The notes: generated from the sequence alone by a model not told the origin. DNA of 34,994 nucleotides from Pseudomonadota bacterium (GCA_021818185.1 JAKAFA010000003.1:1-34994), one strand, 5' to 3'; positions 24,633 to 34,432 are shown, counted from the first letter of the stretch. Program-made: numbers and translations.

Positions 24633-27170
24633 ATGGCGCGGCGTAGGATGGGCATCTTGGGGTCGCAGAACGCGGTCGAACGAATCATCCGCCGTCGGAT
24701 CCTGACCTGCACGCCCGACACCCCGGTGCTGGAGGCAGCCCGGCGGATGACCGAGGCACGGTGCAGTTCGATTCTGGTGGTCGAGGGCGACCGCCCGGTC
24801 GGCATCTGGACCGAACGCGACGCCCTGCGCCTTGATCTGACCGACCCGGCCGCCTTGTCCACGCCGATCGCGACGGTGATGAGCGCCCCGGTCAAGACCC
24901 TGGACGGCAAGACGAGCATCGGCGATGCCGGCCTGCGCTTCAAGCTGGAGGGCGTGCGCCATTTCGTGGTGGTGGATCCCATCGGCCGACCGATCGGCAT
25001 GGTCAGCCAGAGCGACGTGATCCTGCGCCACGGTGTCGAGCATTTCCTGATGTTGCGTGATGTCCGTTCGGCGACGATCCGGCCGATGGTGACCATCGAC
25101 GCCCGCGACTCGTTGCGCGACGCGGTGGCCGGTCTCAACGCCGCCGGGGCCGACGCCGCGGTCGTCCTGGGCGGTGAGGAACCCGGCATCATCACCGAGC
25201 GGGACGTGATTCGCTTCATGGTGGCCGGTCGTACCGACCTGACGGCCGGCGAGGCCGCCAGCCGGCCGCTGCTCAGCGTGCGCGAGGACGACAGCCTGCT
25301 GGCGGCGCGCAACCTGCTGGAGGAACGCCAAATCCGCCATATCGGCGTGACCTCGGCCGAGGACGGCCATCTCAAGGCGCTGCTGTCCTTTGCCGACATC
25401 CTGTCCACGCTGCAATACGAATACGTCCATCGCCTGGACGCGGCGCTGCGCGAGCGCGACGAGGCACTGCTGCGCTCGCGCCAGGACCTGCACCTGGCCC
25501 GCAAGGTGATCGAGGCCTCGCTGGATGGCGTGATGATCGTCAATGCCCGGGGCGAGATCGAGTTCGTCAATCCCGCCTTCACCCAACTGACCGGGTATGC
25601 CGCCGACGAGGTGATCGGCAGGCGGCCGAGCCTCCTGAAATCCGGCCGCCACGACGCCCAGTTCTACGCGGCGATGTGGGGGGCGTTGAATAGCGACGGG
25701 GTGTGGCAGGGCGAGATCTGGAACCGGCGCAAGAACGGGGAAATCTACGCCGAGTGGCTGAGCATCAACGTCATCCGCGACGACCACGGTGCGGTCAGCC
25801 AGTATGCCGCCGTCTTCGCCGACATCACCGAGCGCAAGAGGACGGAAGAGCGCATCAAGAATCTGGCCTATCTCGACGTGCTCACCGGCCTGCCCAACCG
25901 CCGCCTGTTCCAGGATCGCCTGCATGTGGCGATCGCCCATGCCCACCGCCATGGCGGCCGGCTGGCCGTGATGTTCCTCGACCTCGATCTGTTCAAGCGG
26001 ATCAACGACACCCTCGGCCACGGAATCGGCGACAAGGTGCTGCAGGAAACGGCGCGCCGTCTGGAGACCTGCCTGCGGGAGGGCGATACGGTGGCCCGTC
26101 TGGGCGGCGACGAGTTCGTCATCCTGTTGCCCGACCTGGAGCGGGTCGAGGATCTGCCCAAGATGGCCGAGCGGGTAATCTCGGTGGTCCGGATGCCCTT
26201 CACGGTGGACGCGCACGAACTTTACGTCACCACCTCGGTCGGCATCGCCGTCTATCCCGAGGACGGTGCCGGCGTCGAAACCCTGCTCAAGAACGCCGAT
26301 ACCGCCATGTACCGGGCCAAGGACCTGGGCCGCAACAGCTACCAGCTCTACACGCCGGCGATGAATGCCCGCTCGTTCGAGCGCCTGGCCATGGAAGCCA
26401 GCCTGCGCCACGCCCTGACGCGCGGCGAGTTCGTCCTGGCCTATCAGGTCAAGGTGGACCTGGCCAGCGGCCGTATGTCGGGGGTCGAGGCGTTGCTGCG
26501 CTGGCACCACCCGGATCTGGGGCTGGTGTCGCCGGCCGATTTCATTCCCCTGGCCGAGAACATGGGGCTGATCGCCGAGATCGGCGCCTGGGTGATGGAG
26601 GCGGCCTGCCGGCAATGCAAAGGCTGGCACGACCTGGGGTTGCCGCCGGTCGGCATTGCGGTCAACGTCTCGGCCCTGCAATTCCGCGAGGACAACGTTC
26701 CGGCCATGGTGGGCCGCGCGCTGGCGGCCAGCGGATTGGATCCGCGCCATCTGGAGCTGGAACTCACCGAATCCGTGCTGATGCAGCATGTCGATGACGT
26801 TGCCCAGGTCCTGCGGGAAATGCGCGCCCTGGGGGTGCGGATTTCCATCGACGATTTCGGCACCGGCTATTCGTCTCTCAGCTACCTGAAGCGCATGCCC
26901 ATCGACGCGCTGAAGATCGACCGGTCCTTCGTCGGCGACATCACCGAGGACGGCGATGGCGCCGAAATCGTCAACACCATCGTCAACCTCGCCCACAATC
27001 TGAAGCTCAAGGCGGTGGCCGAAGGGGTGGAAACGCCCGCCCAGGCCGCTTTCCTCAGGGATTGCGGCTGCGACGAGATCCAGGGCTATCTGGTCTCGCG
27101 TCCGGTCTCGGCCGAAGACCTCATCAGCCTGTTCAACCGAAAGCTGTTGCCCGACGGGATCGTGGGCTGA
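24633..27170 (+). CDS. CBS-PAS-GGDEF-EAL protein (c-di-GMP turnover)
   Basis: The 845-aa soluble protein has four CBS motifs as two Bateman pairs (about 10-135 and 140-265), a short coiled coil, a PAS domain (285-405), GGDEF (410-570) and EAL (585-840). GGDEF is intact at 491-495 with an RxxD inhibition site (REGD) before it; EAL is at 619-621 and the downstream catalytic motifs (ELTES, DDFGTGYSS, LKIDRSF, AEGVE) are present, so it may both make and degrade c-di-GMP. CBS pairs usually bind adenine nucleotides, suggesting energy-state or AMP/ATP input. The PAS-GGDEF-EAL part is closely similar to that of the protein at 9959-13363. The start is probably ATG 24633 or ATG 24648. It ends 10 bp from the convergent histidine kinase. 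Confidence 0.93.
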   Translation: MARRRMGILGSQNAVERIIRRRILTCTPDTPVLEAARRMTEARCSSILVVEGDRPVGIWTERDALRLDLTDPAALSTPIATVMSAPVKTLDGKTSIGDAGLRFKLEGVRHFVVVDPIGRPIGMVSQSDVILRHGVEHFLMLRDVRSATIRPMVTIDARDSLRDAVAGLNAAGADAAVVLGGEEPGIITERDVIRFMVAGRTDLTAGEAASRPLLSVREDDSLLAARNLLEERQIRHIGVTSAEDGHLKALLSFADILSTLQYEYVHRLDAALRERDEALLRSRQDLHLARKVIEASLDGVMIVNARGEIEFVNPAFTQLTGYAADEVIGRRPSLLKSGRHDAQFYAAMWGALNSDGVWQGEIWNRRKNGEIYAEWLSINVIRDDHGAVSQYAAVFADITERKRTEERIKNLAYLDVLTGLPNRRLFQDRLHVAIAHAHRHGGRLAVMFLDLDLFKRINDTLGHGIGDKVLQETARRLETCLREGDTVARLGGDEFVILLPDLERVEDLPKMAERVISVVRMPFTVDAHELYVTTSVGIAVYPEDGAGVETLLKNADTAMYRAKDLGRNSYQLYTPAMNARSFERLAMEASLRHALTRGEFVLAYQVKVDLASGRMSGVEALLRWHHPDLGLVSPADFIPLAENMGLIAEIGAWVMEAACRQCKGWHDLGLPPVGIAVNVSALQFREDNVPAMVGRALAASGLDPRHLELELTESVLMQHVDDVAQVLREMRALGVRISIDDFGTGYSSLSYLKRMPIDALKIDRSFVGDITEDGDGAEIVNTIVNLAHNLKLKAVAEGVETPAQAAFLRDCGCDEIQGYLVSRPVSAEDLISLFNRKLLPDGIVG

Positions 27171-27180
27171 GCCCGAACGG

Positions 27181-29262
27181 TCATCCGCTCGATTGACCCG
27201 GCAGGGTGAAGCAGAAGGTCGAGCCCTCGCCGAGGGTGCTTTCCACCCAGATGCGGCCGCCATGCTGCTCGACGATCTTCTTGGCGCTGGCCAGGCCGAT
27301 GCCGGTGCCCTCGTAGGTGCCGGGCCCGTGCAGGCGCTGGAAAACCCCGAAGATTCGCTCGCGGTATTCCGGCGCGATGCCGATGCCGTTGTCCGCCACC
27401 CGCACCACCATGTCGTCGCCCTCATGGACGGCGGTCACCCGCACCCGCGGCGGCCGGTCGGGGCTGCGGTATTTGAGGGCGTTGGCGATCAGGTTCTGGA
27501 ACAGGCGGACCAGATCCTCGAAATTGCCGTGGACCCGCGGCAGCGTGTCGCCCACCGTCACCTCGCCGTGGGTTTCGCAGATGGCCAGGGCCAGGACATC
27601 GACGGCATGCAGCGCCGCCCGTCCCAGTTCGACCGCCTCGCGTCCGCCCACCCTGCCGATCCTGGCATAGTCCAGCAGGTCGAGGATCAGCGTATTCATG
27701 CGCAGCGCCCCGTCGCGGGCATAGCCGATGAATTCGCGGGCGTCGGAATCGAGCTTGTCGCCGTAGCGCCGGGCCAGCAGGTCGACATACATGGTCACCA
27801 TGCGCAACGGTTCGCGCAGATCGTGCGAGGCGACGTAGGCGAACTGTTCCAGGTCCTTGTTCGAGGCGTCCAGTTCCCGCACCGTTTCGGTCAGGCGCCG
27901 GCGCTGCTCGACCCAGTCGGTGGTGTCGCGTCCGACCGCCTGGAATTCGGCGGTCTCGCCGTCCGCGTTGCGGATGGAGCAGCCTTCCCACGCCACCCAG
28001 CGCCATCCACTGGGCAGCCCGACCCGATTTTCCACCGTCGCCCGGTAGTCGGGGCTGTTGGTGGCGAGGGTGATGGCCTGCAAGGTCGCGGTAAGGTCTT
28101 CGGGATGGACCAGGGGCTGCCAGAACTCGCCCTGCATCTCCTCGCTGCTTCGCCCCATCGCCTTGGCAAAGGCATCGTTGACGAACAGCAGGCGGCCCTG
28201 CGGGTCGAAGCGGATGACGAGGTCGTTCTGGGACTGCACCAGGCCGCGGTAGCGCTCTTCACTGGCGGCCAGGCGGTCGATGGCCTGCCGCCAGGCCACC
28301 ATGCGGCGGTGGAGCACCGCCATGGCTGCCAGGACCAGGACCACCAGCGCCGCGCCGAACAGCCCGGCCACCCGGCTGTCGTGCCGCCACTGGGCAAGAA
28401 CGTCGCTTTCGGCCAGGGCCACCAGGATGACATACGGCATGCCGGCGATCCGCCGCAGGGTGGCGGTACGCGCCACGCCGTCGATCGGCGAGGTGTAGTG
28501 GCAATGGGTTTCGGCATCGCCGCCGGCCATCAGGCGTCGCAGGGGTGGAGGGACCGCGGTGGTGTCCGGCGGGACGTGCTGGCCTGCGAGGGCCGGGAAA
28601 CGGGCGGCCAGCCTGCCGCTGTCGTGGTAGAGGGTGACGGTTCCGCCCCGGCCGAGGTTCAGCGCCCCGAAGGTTTCGGCGAAATGGTCGGCGGCGATGG
28701 CGGCGTAGACCACGCCCCCGAACGAGCCGTCGCGGTTGTCGATCCGCCGCCCGATCCGGATCACCCATTTCTGCACCACCTCGCCGAACACCGGCGGGCT
28801 GAGGACCAGGCCGAGCCCGGAATGGTCCCGCAGCCGGCGGAAATCTTCTTGGCCGGCGATGCTGGAGCGGTGGCGGGCGACATTTTTCAGCGCGTAGCGC
28901 AGGTTGCCGTCGGCCCCCCAGATGCGGAAGCCCACCAGTTCGGGATGCAGGCCGTCCTGGCGCGCCATCATGGCCAGCAGGGCGCCTTCGTCGAACCGGC
29001 CGGTGCTCTGCTGGCGCGCGATCTCGCCCAGGATGGCCTGCAAGCCGAGGTCGGCCTTCTCGACGGTATCGGTGAAGTGGTCGGCCAACGTCTTGGCCAG
29101 GTTGGCGGTCACCACGTCGGCGGTGCGTTCGGCGTAATCGCGCCCCTGGATGACCGCCCAGCCGATCAGGCCGACGATCATGGCGATGACGCACAGGCCG
29201 CTCCCCGCCAAGGCCATCTCGTGCCGCCGGCCGGCGAACCTTGGCAGTTTGGCGCTGTACAT
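27181..29262 (-). CDS. Membrane sensor histidine kinase (dCache-PAS-HisKA-HATPase)
   Basis: The 693-aa kinase has a membrane helix at about 17-38, a periplasmic double-Cache-type sensor (about 40-300), a second membrane helix (about 303-328), a PAS domain (340-455), a HisKA domain with phospho-accepting His480 (FAYVASHDLREP) and an ATPase domain with N box (NLIANALKY), G1 (DNGIGIAPEYRERIF) and G2 (GTGIGLASAKKIV). It would sense a small extracellular ligand and phosphorylate a receiver. No response regulator is adjacent; the intact receiver protein at 33459-34205 is a possible but unproven partner. ATG 29262 follows AAGG at a short spacing. It is divergent from the DAHP synthase gene. Confidence 0.93.
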   Translation of the reverse strand: MYSAKLPRFAGRRHEMALAGSGLCVIAMIVGLIGWAVIQGRDYAERTADVVTANLAKTLADHFTDTVEKADLGLQAILGEIARQQSTGRFDEGALLAMMARQDGLHPELVGFRIWGADGNLRYALKNVARHRSSIAGQEDFRRLRDHSGLGLVLSPPVFGEVVQKWVIRIGRRIDNRDGSFGGVVYAAIAADHFAETFGALNLGRGGTVTLYHDSGRLAARFPALAGQHVPPDTTAVPPPLRRLMAGGDAETHCHYTSPIDGVARTATLRRIAGMPYVILVALAESDVLAQWRHDSRVAGLFGAALVVLVLAAMAVLHRRMVAWRQAIDRLAASEERYRGLVQSQNDLVIRFDPQGRLLFVNDAFAKAMGRSSEEMQGEFWQPLVHPEDLTATLQAITLATNSPDYRATVENRVGLPSGWRWVAWEGCSIRNADGETAEFQAVGRDTTDWVEQRRRLTETVRELDASNKDLEQFAYVASHDLREPLRMVTMYVDLLARRYGDKLDSDAREFIGYARDGALRMNTLILDLLDYARIGRVGGREAVELGRAALHAVDVLALAICETHGEVTVGDTLPRVHGNFEDLVRLFQNLIANALKYRSPDRPPRVRVTAVHEGDDMVVRVADNGIGIAPEYRERIFGVFQRLHGPGTYEGTGIGLASAKKIVEQHGGRIWVESTLGEGSTFCFTLPGQSSG

Positions 29263-29499
29263 CCGACCTTAATCCCGGTGCCGCGGCCCCTTTCTTGGGG
29301 CTAAACAGGATAGGGCGAAACGGGGGCGAGGATAAACCCCATTCTGCGCCGGCTCACGCGCCGCCCGGATTCGCCGGCCGATCAGGCAAACGGCCCCTCT
29401 TGTCCCCATCGTGCTGGAATTATATGGGCGAGAGTCGTATAGACCTTATCTTTCCTCGGCCGCGGGCTGTGCGGACGAGGTGCGGACGACGAGGAGCAG

Positions 29500-30885
29500 A
29501 TGCCCGAGAGTTGGTCACCGAACAGCTGGCGCGCCAAGCCGATCCAGCAGGTTCCCACCTATTCCGACCAGGCCCGCCTGGCCGAAGCCGAACGCCAGCT
29601 GGCCTCGTCGCCTCCCCTGGTGTTCGCCGGCGAGGCGCGCCGCCTGGAAGCGTCCCTGGCCCGGGTGGCCGAGGGGCGGGCCTTCGTCCTGCAGGGCGGC
29701 GATTGCGCCGAGAGCTTCGCCGAGTTCCGCGCCGATACCATCCGCGATACGTTCCGCGTCATGTTGCAGATGGCGGTGGTGCTGACCTATGGCGCCGCCA
29801 TGCCGGTGGTCAAGGTCGGGCGCATGGCCGGCCAGTTTGCCAAGCCGCGCTCGGCCGACACCGAGACGGTGGGGGGCGTCACGCTGCCCAGCTACCGTGG
29901 CGACATCGTCAACGGCATCGACTTCACCGCCGAAGCCCGGATTCCCGATCCCGACCGCATGGTACGGGCCTACAACCAGTCGGCCGCCACCCTGAACCTG
30001 CTGCGTGCCTTCGCCCAGGGCGGCTATGCCGACCTGCATAAGGTGCACCAGTGGACGCTGGGGTTCCTGGCCGGGTCGCTCCAGGGCAAGCTGTACGAGG
30101 ACCTGGCCAACCGCCTGTCCGAGACCCTGGCCTTCATGGGGGCCTGCGGCATGACCTCGGAAACCACCCCGCAGATCCGCGAGACCGAGTTCTTCACCTC
30201 GCACGAGGCGCTGCTGCTGCCCTACGAGCAGGCGTTGACCCGCGTCGATTCCACCTCGGGCGACTGGTATGATTGTTCGGCCCATATGCTGTGGATCGGC
30301 GAACGCACCCGCCAACCCGATGGCGCTCACGTCGAATTCCTGCGCGGCGTGAAGAATCCCATCGGCTTCAAGGCCGGTCCCGGTACCAGCGGCGACGACA
30401 TCCTGCGTCTGCTCGATCTGCTCAATCCGGAGAACCGCCCCGGCCGCATGACCATCATCACCCGCATGGGGGCGGAAATCTTGTCGGAAAGATTGCCGGC
30501 CCTGATCCGTACCGTTCAGCGCGAGGGGCGCTCGGTGGTGTGGAGCTGCGATCCCATGCATGCCAATACCGTCAAGGCGGCTTCCGGCTACAAGACCCGG
30601 CCGTTCGACCGCATCCTGGCCGAGGCGCGGGCCTTCTTCGCCGTCCACAAGGCGGAAGGCAGCCATGCCGGCGGCGTGCATTTCGAGATGACCGGCCAGG
30701 ACGTGACCGAGTGCCTGGGCGGCACCATGGCCATCACCGAGGATGGCCTGGCCGACCGTTACGATACCCATTGCGACCCCCGCCTCAACGCCACCCAGGC
30801 GCTGGAGCTGGCCTTCCTGATCGCCGATCAGCTCAAGGCCGACCGCCAGCAGAAGCGGGCAGGGGCGCACGCCGCGGCGCAATAG
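29500..30885 (+). CDS. aroG: 3-deoxy-7-phosphoheptulonate (DAHP) synthase, class II
   Basis: The 461-aa enzyme condenses phosphoenolpyruvate with erythrose 4-phosphate, the first step of the shikimate pathway. Class II (plant/mycobacterial type) features are clear: [12 protein letters not shown] at the N-terminus, [42 protein letters not shown], and [10 protein letters not shown], with metal ligands in the GGDCAE Cys, the DPMHAN His and the later Glu and Asp. It is unrelated in sequence to E. coli AroFGH; the symbol follows common annotation of class II enzymes. ATG 29500 has GAGGAG upstream. The 237-bp leader region shared with the kinase gene has an AT-rich stretch near 29400-29426 that may be its promoter. 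Confidence 0.95.
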   Translation: MPESWSPNSWRAKPIQQVPTYSDQARLAEAERQLASSPPLVFAGEARRLEASLARVAEGRAFVLQGGDCAESFAEFRADTIRDTFRVMLQMAVVLTYGAAMPVVKVGRMAGQFAKPRSADTETVGGVTLPSYRGDIVNGIDFTAEARIPDPDRMVRAYNQSAATLNLLRAFAQGGYADLHKVHQWTLGFLAGSLQGKLYEDLANRLSETLAFMGACGMTSETTPQIRETEFFTSHEALLLPYEQALTRVDSTSGDWYDCSAHMLWIGERTRQPDGAHVEFLRGVKNPIGFKAGPGTSGDDILRLLDLLNPENRPGRMTIITRMGAEILSERLPALIRTVQREGRSVVWSCDPMHANTVKAASGYKTRPFDRILAEARAFFAVHKAEGSHAGGVHFEMTGQDVTECLGGTMAITEDGLADRYDTHCDPRLNATQALELAFLIADQLKADRQQKRAGAHAAAQ

Positions 30886-30895
30886 GTCGCGGCCG

Positions 30896-31747
30896 TTACG
30901 TCCGACGCCTCCACCGGCTGCGGCTGGTGGAGGGGGGCGGGCCGTCCAGCCGGCGGAAAAAATCGTCCAGCATCGCCGCGGTGGCGTCGCCGTAACGCTG
31001 ATGCACCGCCGCGGGCGTGGCGGCATGGGCGGCCCGCAGGCCGGCGAACAGCGCCAGCATCAATTCGGCGAAGCCGTGGTCGGTCAACTGCCACAGGGCA
31101 TCGGCGCTTCCGCCGGCCGGCGGACCCAGGTTGCTGTTGACCAGATCGATGAACCAGCGGCGCCGATGGTCGAAATCGGCGAAGGAATGGGCCACCACCG
31201 CCAGCACATCGTCGGCCAGCGCCCGCGCCTCGGCATCGGCATGCACCGAATCCCAGTCGATCCGGCCGTTCTCACGGTGATGGCGGTCCAGGATGGCCTG
31301 GCTTTTCCGCTGGCATTGCTGGTAGAGGGCCGGGCCGATCATCTTGTCCACCGCCAAGTGGAATCCCGGCAGCATGCGCCGCGACAGGACCGCCATGCGG
31401 CCCCCATCGCTGTGGTGGGCGCCGTCGTGGCGGGGCGGGAACAGATGGGCGAACCTTTTGGTCAGGATGCGGTCGAAGGGCCGGCGTCGTGCCCCCTCCC
31501 ATTGCCGCTGCTCGCGCAGGGCAGAGCAATGGTCCCACGACCGCTGGAAGGTGGCGGTGAACCGGCCATGCTCCTCGGCCAGAAAGCGTTCGGCGATGGC
31601 GCGGATCGCGCCGGCCGACAGGCTGCCGCCGGCCTTGCCGGCCTCGACTTCCAGGCGGGTGGCGAAATGGCCGATCATGGCGCCGGCGATGGCCACGCAT
31701 GGGGCATAAGCGGCGTCGGCGGCCGGTTCGGGCGGCGAATCACTCAT
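30896..31747 (-). CDS. Protein of unknown function
   Basis: The 283-aa product looks soluble and mainly helical, with many His, Arg and aromatic residues (for example RKSQAILDRHHRENGRIDWD and DHRRRWFIDLVNSNLG) and an Arg-rich C-terminus. No membrane segment, signal peptide or catalytic motif stands out and I do not recognise a family. ATG 31747 is used because the frame upstream of it is an Arg-rich read-through; its ribosome-binding site is weak. It is convergent with the DAHP synthase gene (10 bp) and divergent from nadE (86 bp). Confidence 0.65.
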   Translation of the reverse strand: MSDSPPEPAADAAYAPCVAIAGAMIGHFATRLEVEAGKAGGSLSAGAIRAIAERFLAEEHGRFTATFQRSWDHCSALREQRQWEGARRRPFDRILTKRFAHLFPPRHDGAHHSDGGRMAVLSRRMLPGFHLAVDKMIGPALYQQCQRKSQAILDRHHRENGRIDWDSVHADAEARALADDVLAVVAHSFADFDHRRRWFIDLVNSNLGPPAGGSADALWQLTDHGFAELMLALFAGLRAAHAATPAAVHQRYGDATAAMLDDFFRRLDGPPPSTSRSRWRRRT

Positions 31748-31797
31748 GGGCGGTAAGCCTCGGCTCCTGTCTCCACCATAGCCCCGCCGGCGGCGCA

Positions 31798-31826
31798 TTG
31801 ACAGCCCTTCCGGGGTGCCGTAACAC
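31798..31826 (+). promoter_or_regulatory. Promoter of nadE predicting a leaderless mRNA
   Basis: A perfect -35 TTGACA (31798-31803), a 17-base spacer and a -10-like TAACAC (31821-31826; 3 of 6 consensus bases). Transcription would start 6-9 bases later, at about 31832-31835, which coincides with the nadE ATG at 31834. The lack of a well-spaced ribosome-binding site before that ATG agrees with a leaderless transcript. Confidence 0.5.
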
Positions 31827-31833
31827 CAAGGCC

Positions 31834-33495
31834 ATGATCGAGTCCCTCGTCATCGCCCTGGCCCAGATCAATCCCGTCGTCGGCGACCTCGACGGCAATC
31901 TGCGGCGGATTCGCCAAGCCCGGGCCACGGCCGCTGCCGGCGGCGCCGCTCTGGCGGTCTATCCCGAACTGACCGTCTCGGGCTATCCGCCCGAAGATCT
32001 GGTCCTGAAGGCCGCCTTTCTGGATGCGGTGGAGGCCGCCGTGGAATCCCTGGCGGCCGACACCGCCGATGGCGGGCCGGCGCTGCTGGTTGGTGCGCCG
32101 TGGCGGGTGGACGGCGTCTGCCGCAATGCCGTGCTGCTGCTGGATCACGGCCGGGTGGCGGCGACCCGGCTGAAGCACCACCTGCCCAATTACGGGGTGT
32201 TCGACGAGGTCCGCGTCTTCACGCCCGGCCCGGCGCCGGCGCCCATCCCTTTCCGCGGCCTCCGCCTGGGCGTGATGGTTTGCGAAGACATGTGGCATTC
32301 CGACGTCGCCGACACCCTGGCTTCGGCCGGCGCCGACATGCTGGTGGTGCCCAACGGCTCGCCCTACGAGGAGGACAAGGCCGGCGCCCGCTTGGTCCAT
32401 GCGCGCGCCCGGGTGGCCGAGACCGGCCGGCCGCTGCTTTACGTCAACCAGGTGGGGGGGCAGGACGAACTGGTATTCGACGGCGCCTCCTTCATCCTCG
32501 ACCGCCGCGGCGAGGCCGTGCTGCGCCTGCCGGCCTGGCAAGAGGACGTCGCCCTGTCCCACTGGCGGCGCGGGGAGGACGGCTGGACCGCGGCCGGGCC
32601 GCTCGCTCCGGCGGCGGGGCCGGTCGAGGGCTCCATCTACCAGGCGCTGATGCTGGGCCTGCGCGATTATGTCGGCAAGAACGGTTTCCCCGGCGTGGTG
32701 TTGGGCCTGTCGGGCGGCATCGATTCGGCGCTGGCCGCCGCGCTGGCCGCCGACGCCCTGGGACCCGGCAAGGTGTGGTGCGTGATGATGCCCTCGCCCT
32801 ATACCAGCGCCGAAAGTCTGGAGGATGCCGCCGGGGTGGCCGCCCTGCTGGGGTGCCGCCTGGATACGATCGGCATCGAGCCGGCCATGTCGGCCTTCGC
32901 CGGCATGCTGGCCCCGGCGTTCGCCGGGCGCGAGGCCGATATCACCGAAGAGAACCTCCAGTCGCGGGCTCGCGGCATGACCCTGATGGCGCTGTCCAAC
33001 AAGTTCGGCCCCATGGTCCTGTCGACCGGCAACAAAAGCGAGATGAGCGCCGGTTACGCCACCCTCTATGGCGACATGTGCGGCGGCTTCGCCGTGCTGA
33101 AGGACGTCTACAAGACCCAGGTTTTCGCGCTGTGCCGCTGGCGCAACGCCCATCGGCCGGCCGGCGGGCTGGGGCCGGCGGGCGCCGTGATGCCGGAGCG
33201 GGTGATCACCAAGCCGCCCTCGGCCGAGCTCAAGCCCAACCAGACCGACCAGGACACCCTGCCGCCCTACGAGGTGCTGGACGGCATCCTGTCCTGCCTG
33301 ATCGAAGGGGAATTGTCGGTGGAAGACACGGTGGAGCGGGGTTACGACGAGGCGACGGTCCGCCGGGTCTGGCGCATGCTGGACCGCGCCGAATACAAGC
33401 GGCGCCAGGCGCCGCCCGGGGTCAAGATCACCGGCCGCTCGTTCGGCCGTGACCGGCGTTACCCGATCACCAACGGATTCACCCGGTCGGTGTAG
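31834..33495 (+). CDS. nadE: Glutamine-dependent NAD+ synthetase
   Basis: The 553-aa enzyme has an N-terminal nitrilase-type glutaminase domain (about 1-260) with catalytic triad Glu45 (YPELT), Lys114 (RLKHHLPNY) and Cys150 (VMVCEDMW), and a C-terminal NAD synthetase domain with the ATP pyrophosphatase loop SGGIDS at 293-298. It amidates nicotinic acid adenine dinucleotide using ammonia channelled from glutamine, the last step of NAD synthesis. The C-terminus ([12 protein letters not shown]) is the normal family end, so the overlap of 37 bases with the convergent receiver gene is real. The start follows only a weak AAGG at 2 bases, consistent with the predicted leaderless transcript. Confidence 0.95.
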   Translation: MIESLVIALAQINPVVGDLDGNLRRIRQARATAAAGGAALAVYPELTVSGYPPEDLVLKAAFLDAVEAAVESLAADTADGGPALLVGAPWRVDGVCRNAVLLLDHGRVAATRLKHHLPNYGVFDEVRVFTPGPAPAPIPFRGLRLGVMVCEDMWHSDVADTLASAGADMLVVPNGSPYEEDKAGARLVHARARVAETGRPLLYVNQVGGQDELVFDGASFILDRRGEAVLRLPAWQEDVALSHWRRGEDGWTAAGPLAPAAGPVEGSIYQALMLGLRDYVGKNGFPGVVLGLSGGIDSALAAALAADALGPGKVWCVMMPSPYTSAESLEDAAGVAALLGCRLDTIGIEPAMSAFAGMLAPAFAGREADITEENLQSRARGMTLMALSNKFGPMVLSTGNKSEMSAGYATLYGDMCGGFAVLKDVYKTQVFALCRWRNAHRPAGGLGPAGAVMPERVITKPPSAELKPNQTDQDTLPPYEVLDGILSCLIEGELSVEDTVERGYDEATVRRVWRMLDRAEYKRRQAPPGVKITGRSFGRDRRYPITNGFTRSV

Positions 33496-34205
33496 CCGGC
33501 GGGAGGGCGTTCGCCGCCGCCGTCCATCGCCGTCCGCACCCAGATCGGGGTCATCCGCAACCCCTGTTCGGCCAGGTCGCGCAACAGGCCGATCAGCCGG
33601 CCGGAGGCGACGGTGCCCCTGGCGACGATCAGGCTTCCGGCCAGGGAACGCACGTCCGCCATCACGATCTGCAAGGGCTGCAAGTCACCGGGGGCGATGC
33701 GGACGGCGCCCGGCGGCGGCGTGTCCGGCCCGGTTCCGCCAGCGGGTGGCGGCGGCGCCGGGGCATAGGACTCGGCGTCCTTCACGCCACGCCCCTCGGC
33801 CAGCAGCAGCGGCAGGCGGGCCCGCAGCCCTTCGGCCACCAGCGGCTTGCGGACAAAGGCATCGGCGTCCAGTGCCACCGCGGCGGCCACCACCGCCTCG
33901 TCCTCGACGCCGCTCAGCACGATGACCGGAACCTCGCGCGCCACTCCCGCGATGCGGCCGCTGCGGATGTCGCGCAGCAGGTCCAGGCCGCCGCGTACCG
34001 GCATGCGCACGTCAAGGATGACCAGGCGCGGACCGCGGTCCAGGCGGCTCAGGATTTTCTCCGCCTCTTCCACGCTCTCCACGGCGGCCACCCGCGGCGC
34101 GCCGACCTTGCCCAGGATAAGCTCGGTGATCCGGCGCGAGTACATCTCGTCATCGACCACCAGCACAAGGTCGGTGTGGTGCAAAGTCTCCAGGCCGATC
34201 GCCAT
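33459..34205 (-). CDS. Response regulator receiver protein without DNA-binding domain
   Basis: The 248-aa protein has an intact receiver (about 12-135): acidic pair in VLVVDDE, phospho-accepting Asp in LVILDVRMP, and Lys in FVRKPL. A Pro-rich linker (about 145-165) leads to a short C-terminal domain (about 170-235, [20 protein letters not shown]) resembling the small segment found after receivers in some HD-GYP-type regulators, but no HD, GGDEF, EAL or helix-turn-helix is present. ATG 34205 follows GGGGA at 6 bases; ATG 34226 would add 7 residues. Its 3' end overlaps nadE by 37 bases tail-to-tail, and it is divergent from gltX. It may be a single-domain phosphorelay partner of a kinase elsewhere, perhaps the one at 27.2-29.3 kb. 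Confidence 0.88.
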   Translation of the reverse strand: MAIGLETLHHTDLVLVVDDEMYSRRITELILGKVGAPRVAAVESVEEAEKILSRLDRGPRLVILDVRMPVRGGLDLLRDIRSGRIAGVAREVPVIVLSGVEDEAVVAAAVALDADAFVRKPLVAEGLRARLPLLLAEGRGVKDAESYAPAPPPPAGGTGPDTPPPGAVRIAPGDLQPLQIVMADVRSLAGSLIVARGTVASGRLIGLLRDLAEQGLRMTPIWVRTAMDGGGERPPAGYTDRVNPLVIG

Positions 34206-34432
34206 TCTCGTCCCCAGTGCGTCCATTCGCCCCCACCGATTTGGCCGGTGATGGCGGGCCGACTTTACCAATGGCGGTGTCGGCCGGCCATCCGAACTTC
34301 ACCCGAGTTCGACCGGTTGCCCCCGCCCTGCCGATCCCCGCTTGTGCCGGGTGCGGCGGCGGTGCTACAAGCGGGCGCGCCGCAAGCCGTTGCGTGAAAA
34401 CGCGGTCCACTTCAACGGATAACCAGGGCGAC

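Noticed and set aside
24573-27425. A 950-aa minus-strand open frame
   Set aside because: It is antisense to the CBS-PAS-GGDEF-EAL gene; only its first residues correspond to part of the histidine kinase in another frame.
29400-29426. Sigma-70 promoter of the DAHP synthase gene (TTGTCC ... TATATG)
   Set aside because: Spacing is only 15 bases and the -35 is weak; kept only as a comment in the gene entry.
34390-34423. Promoter of gltX (TTGCGT ... GATAAC)
   Set aside because: The 22-base spacer is too long for a normal sigma-70 promoter.
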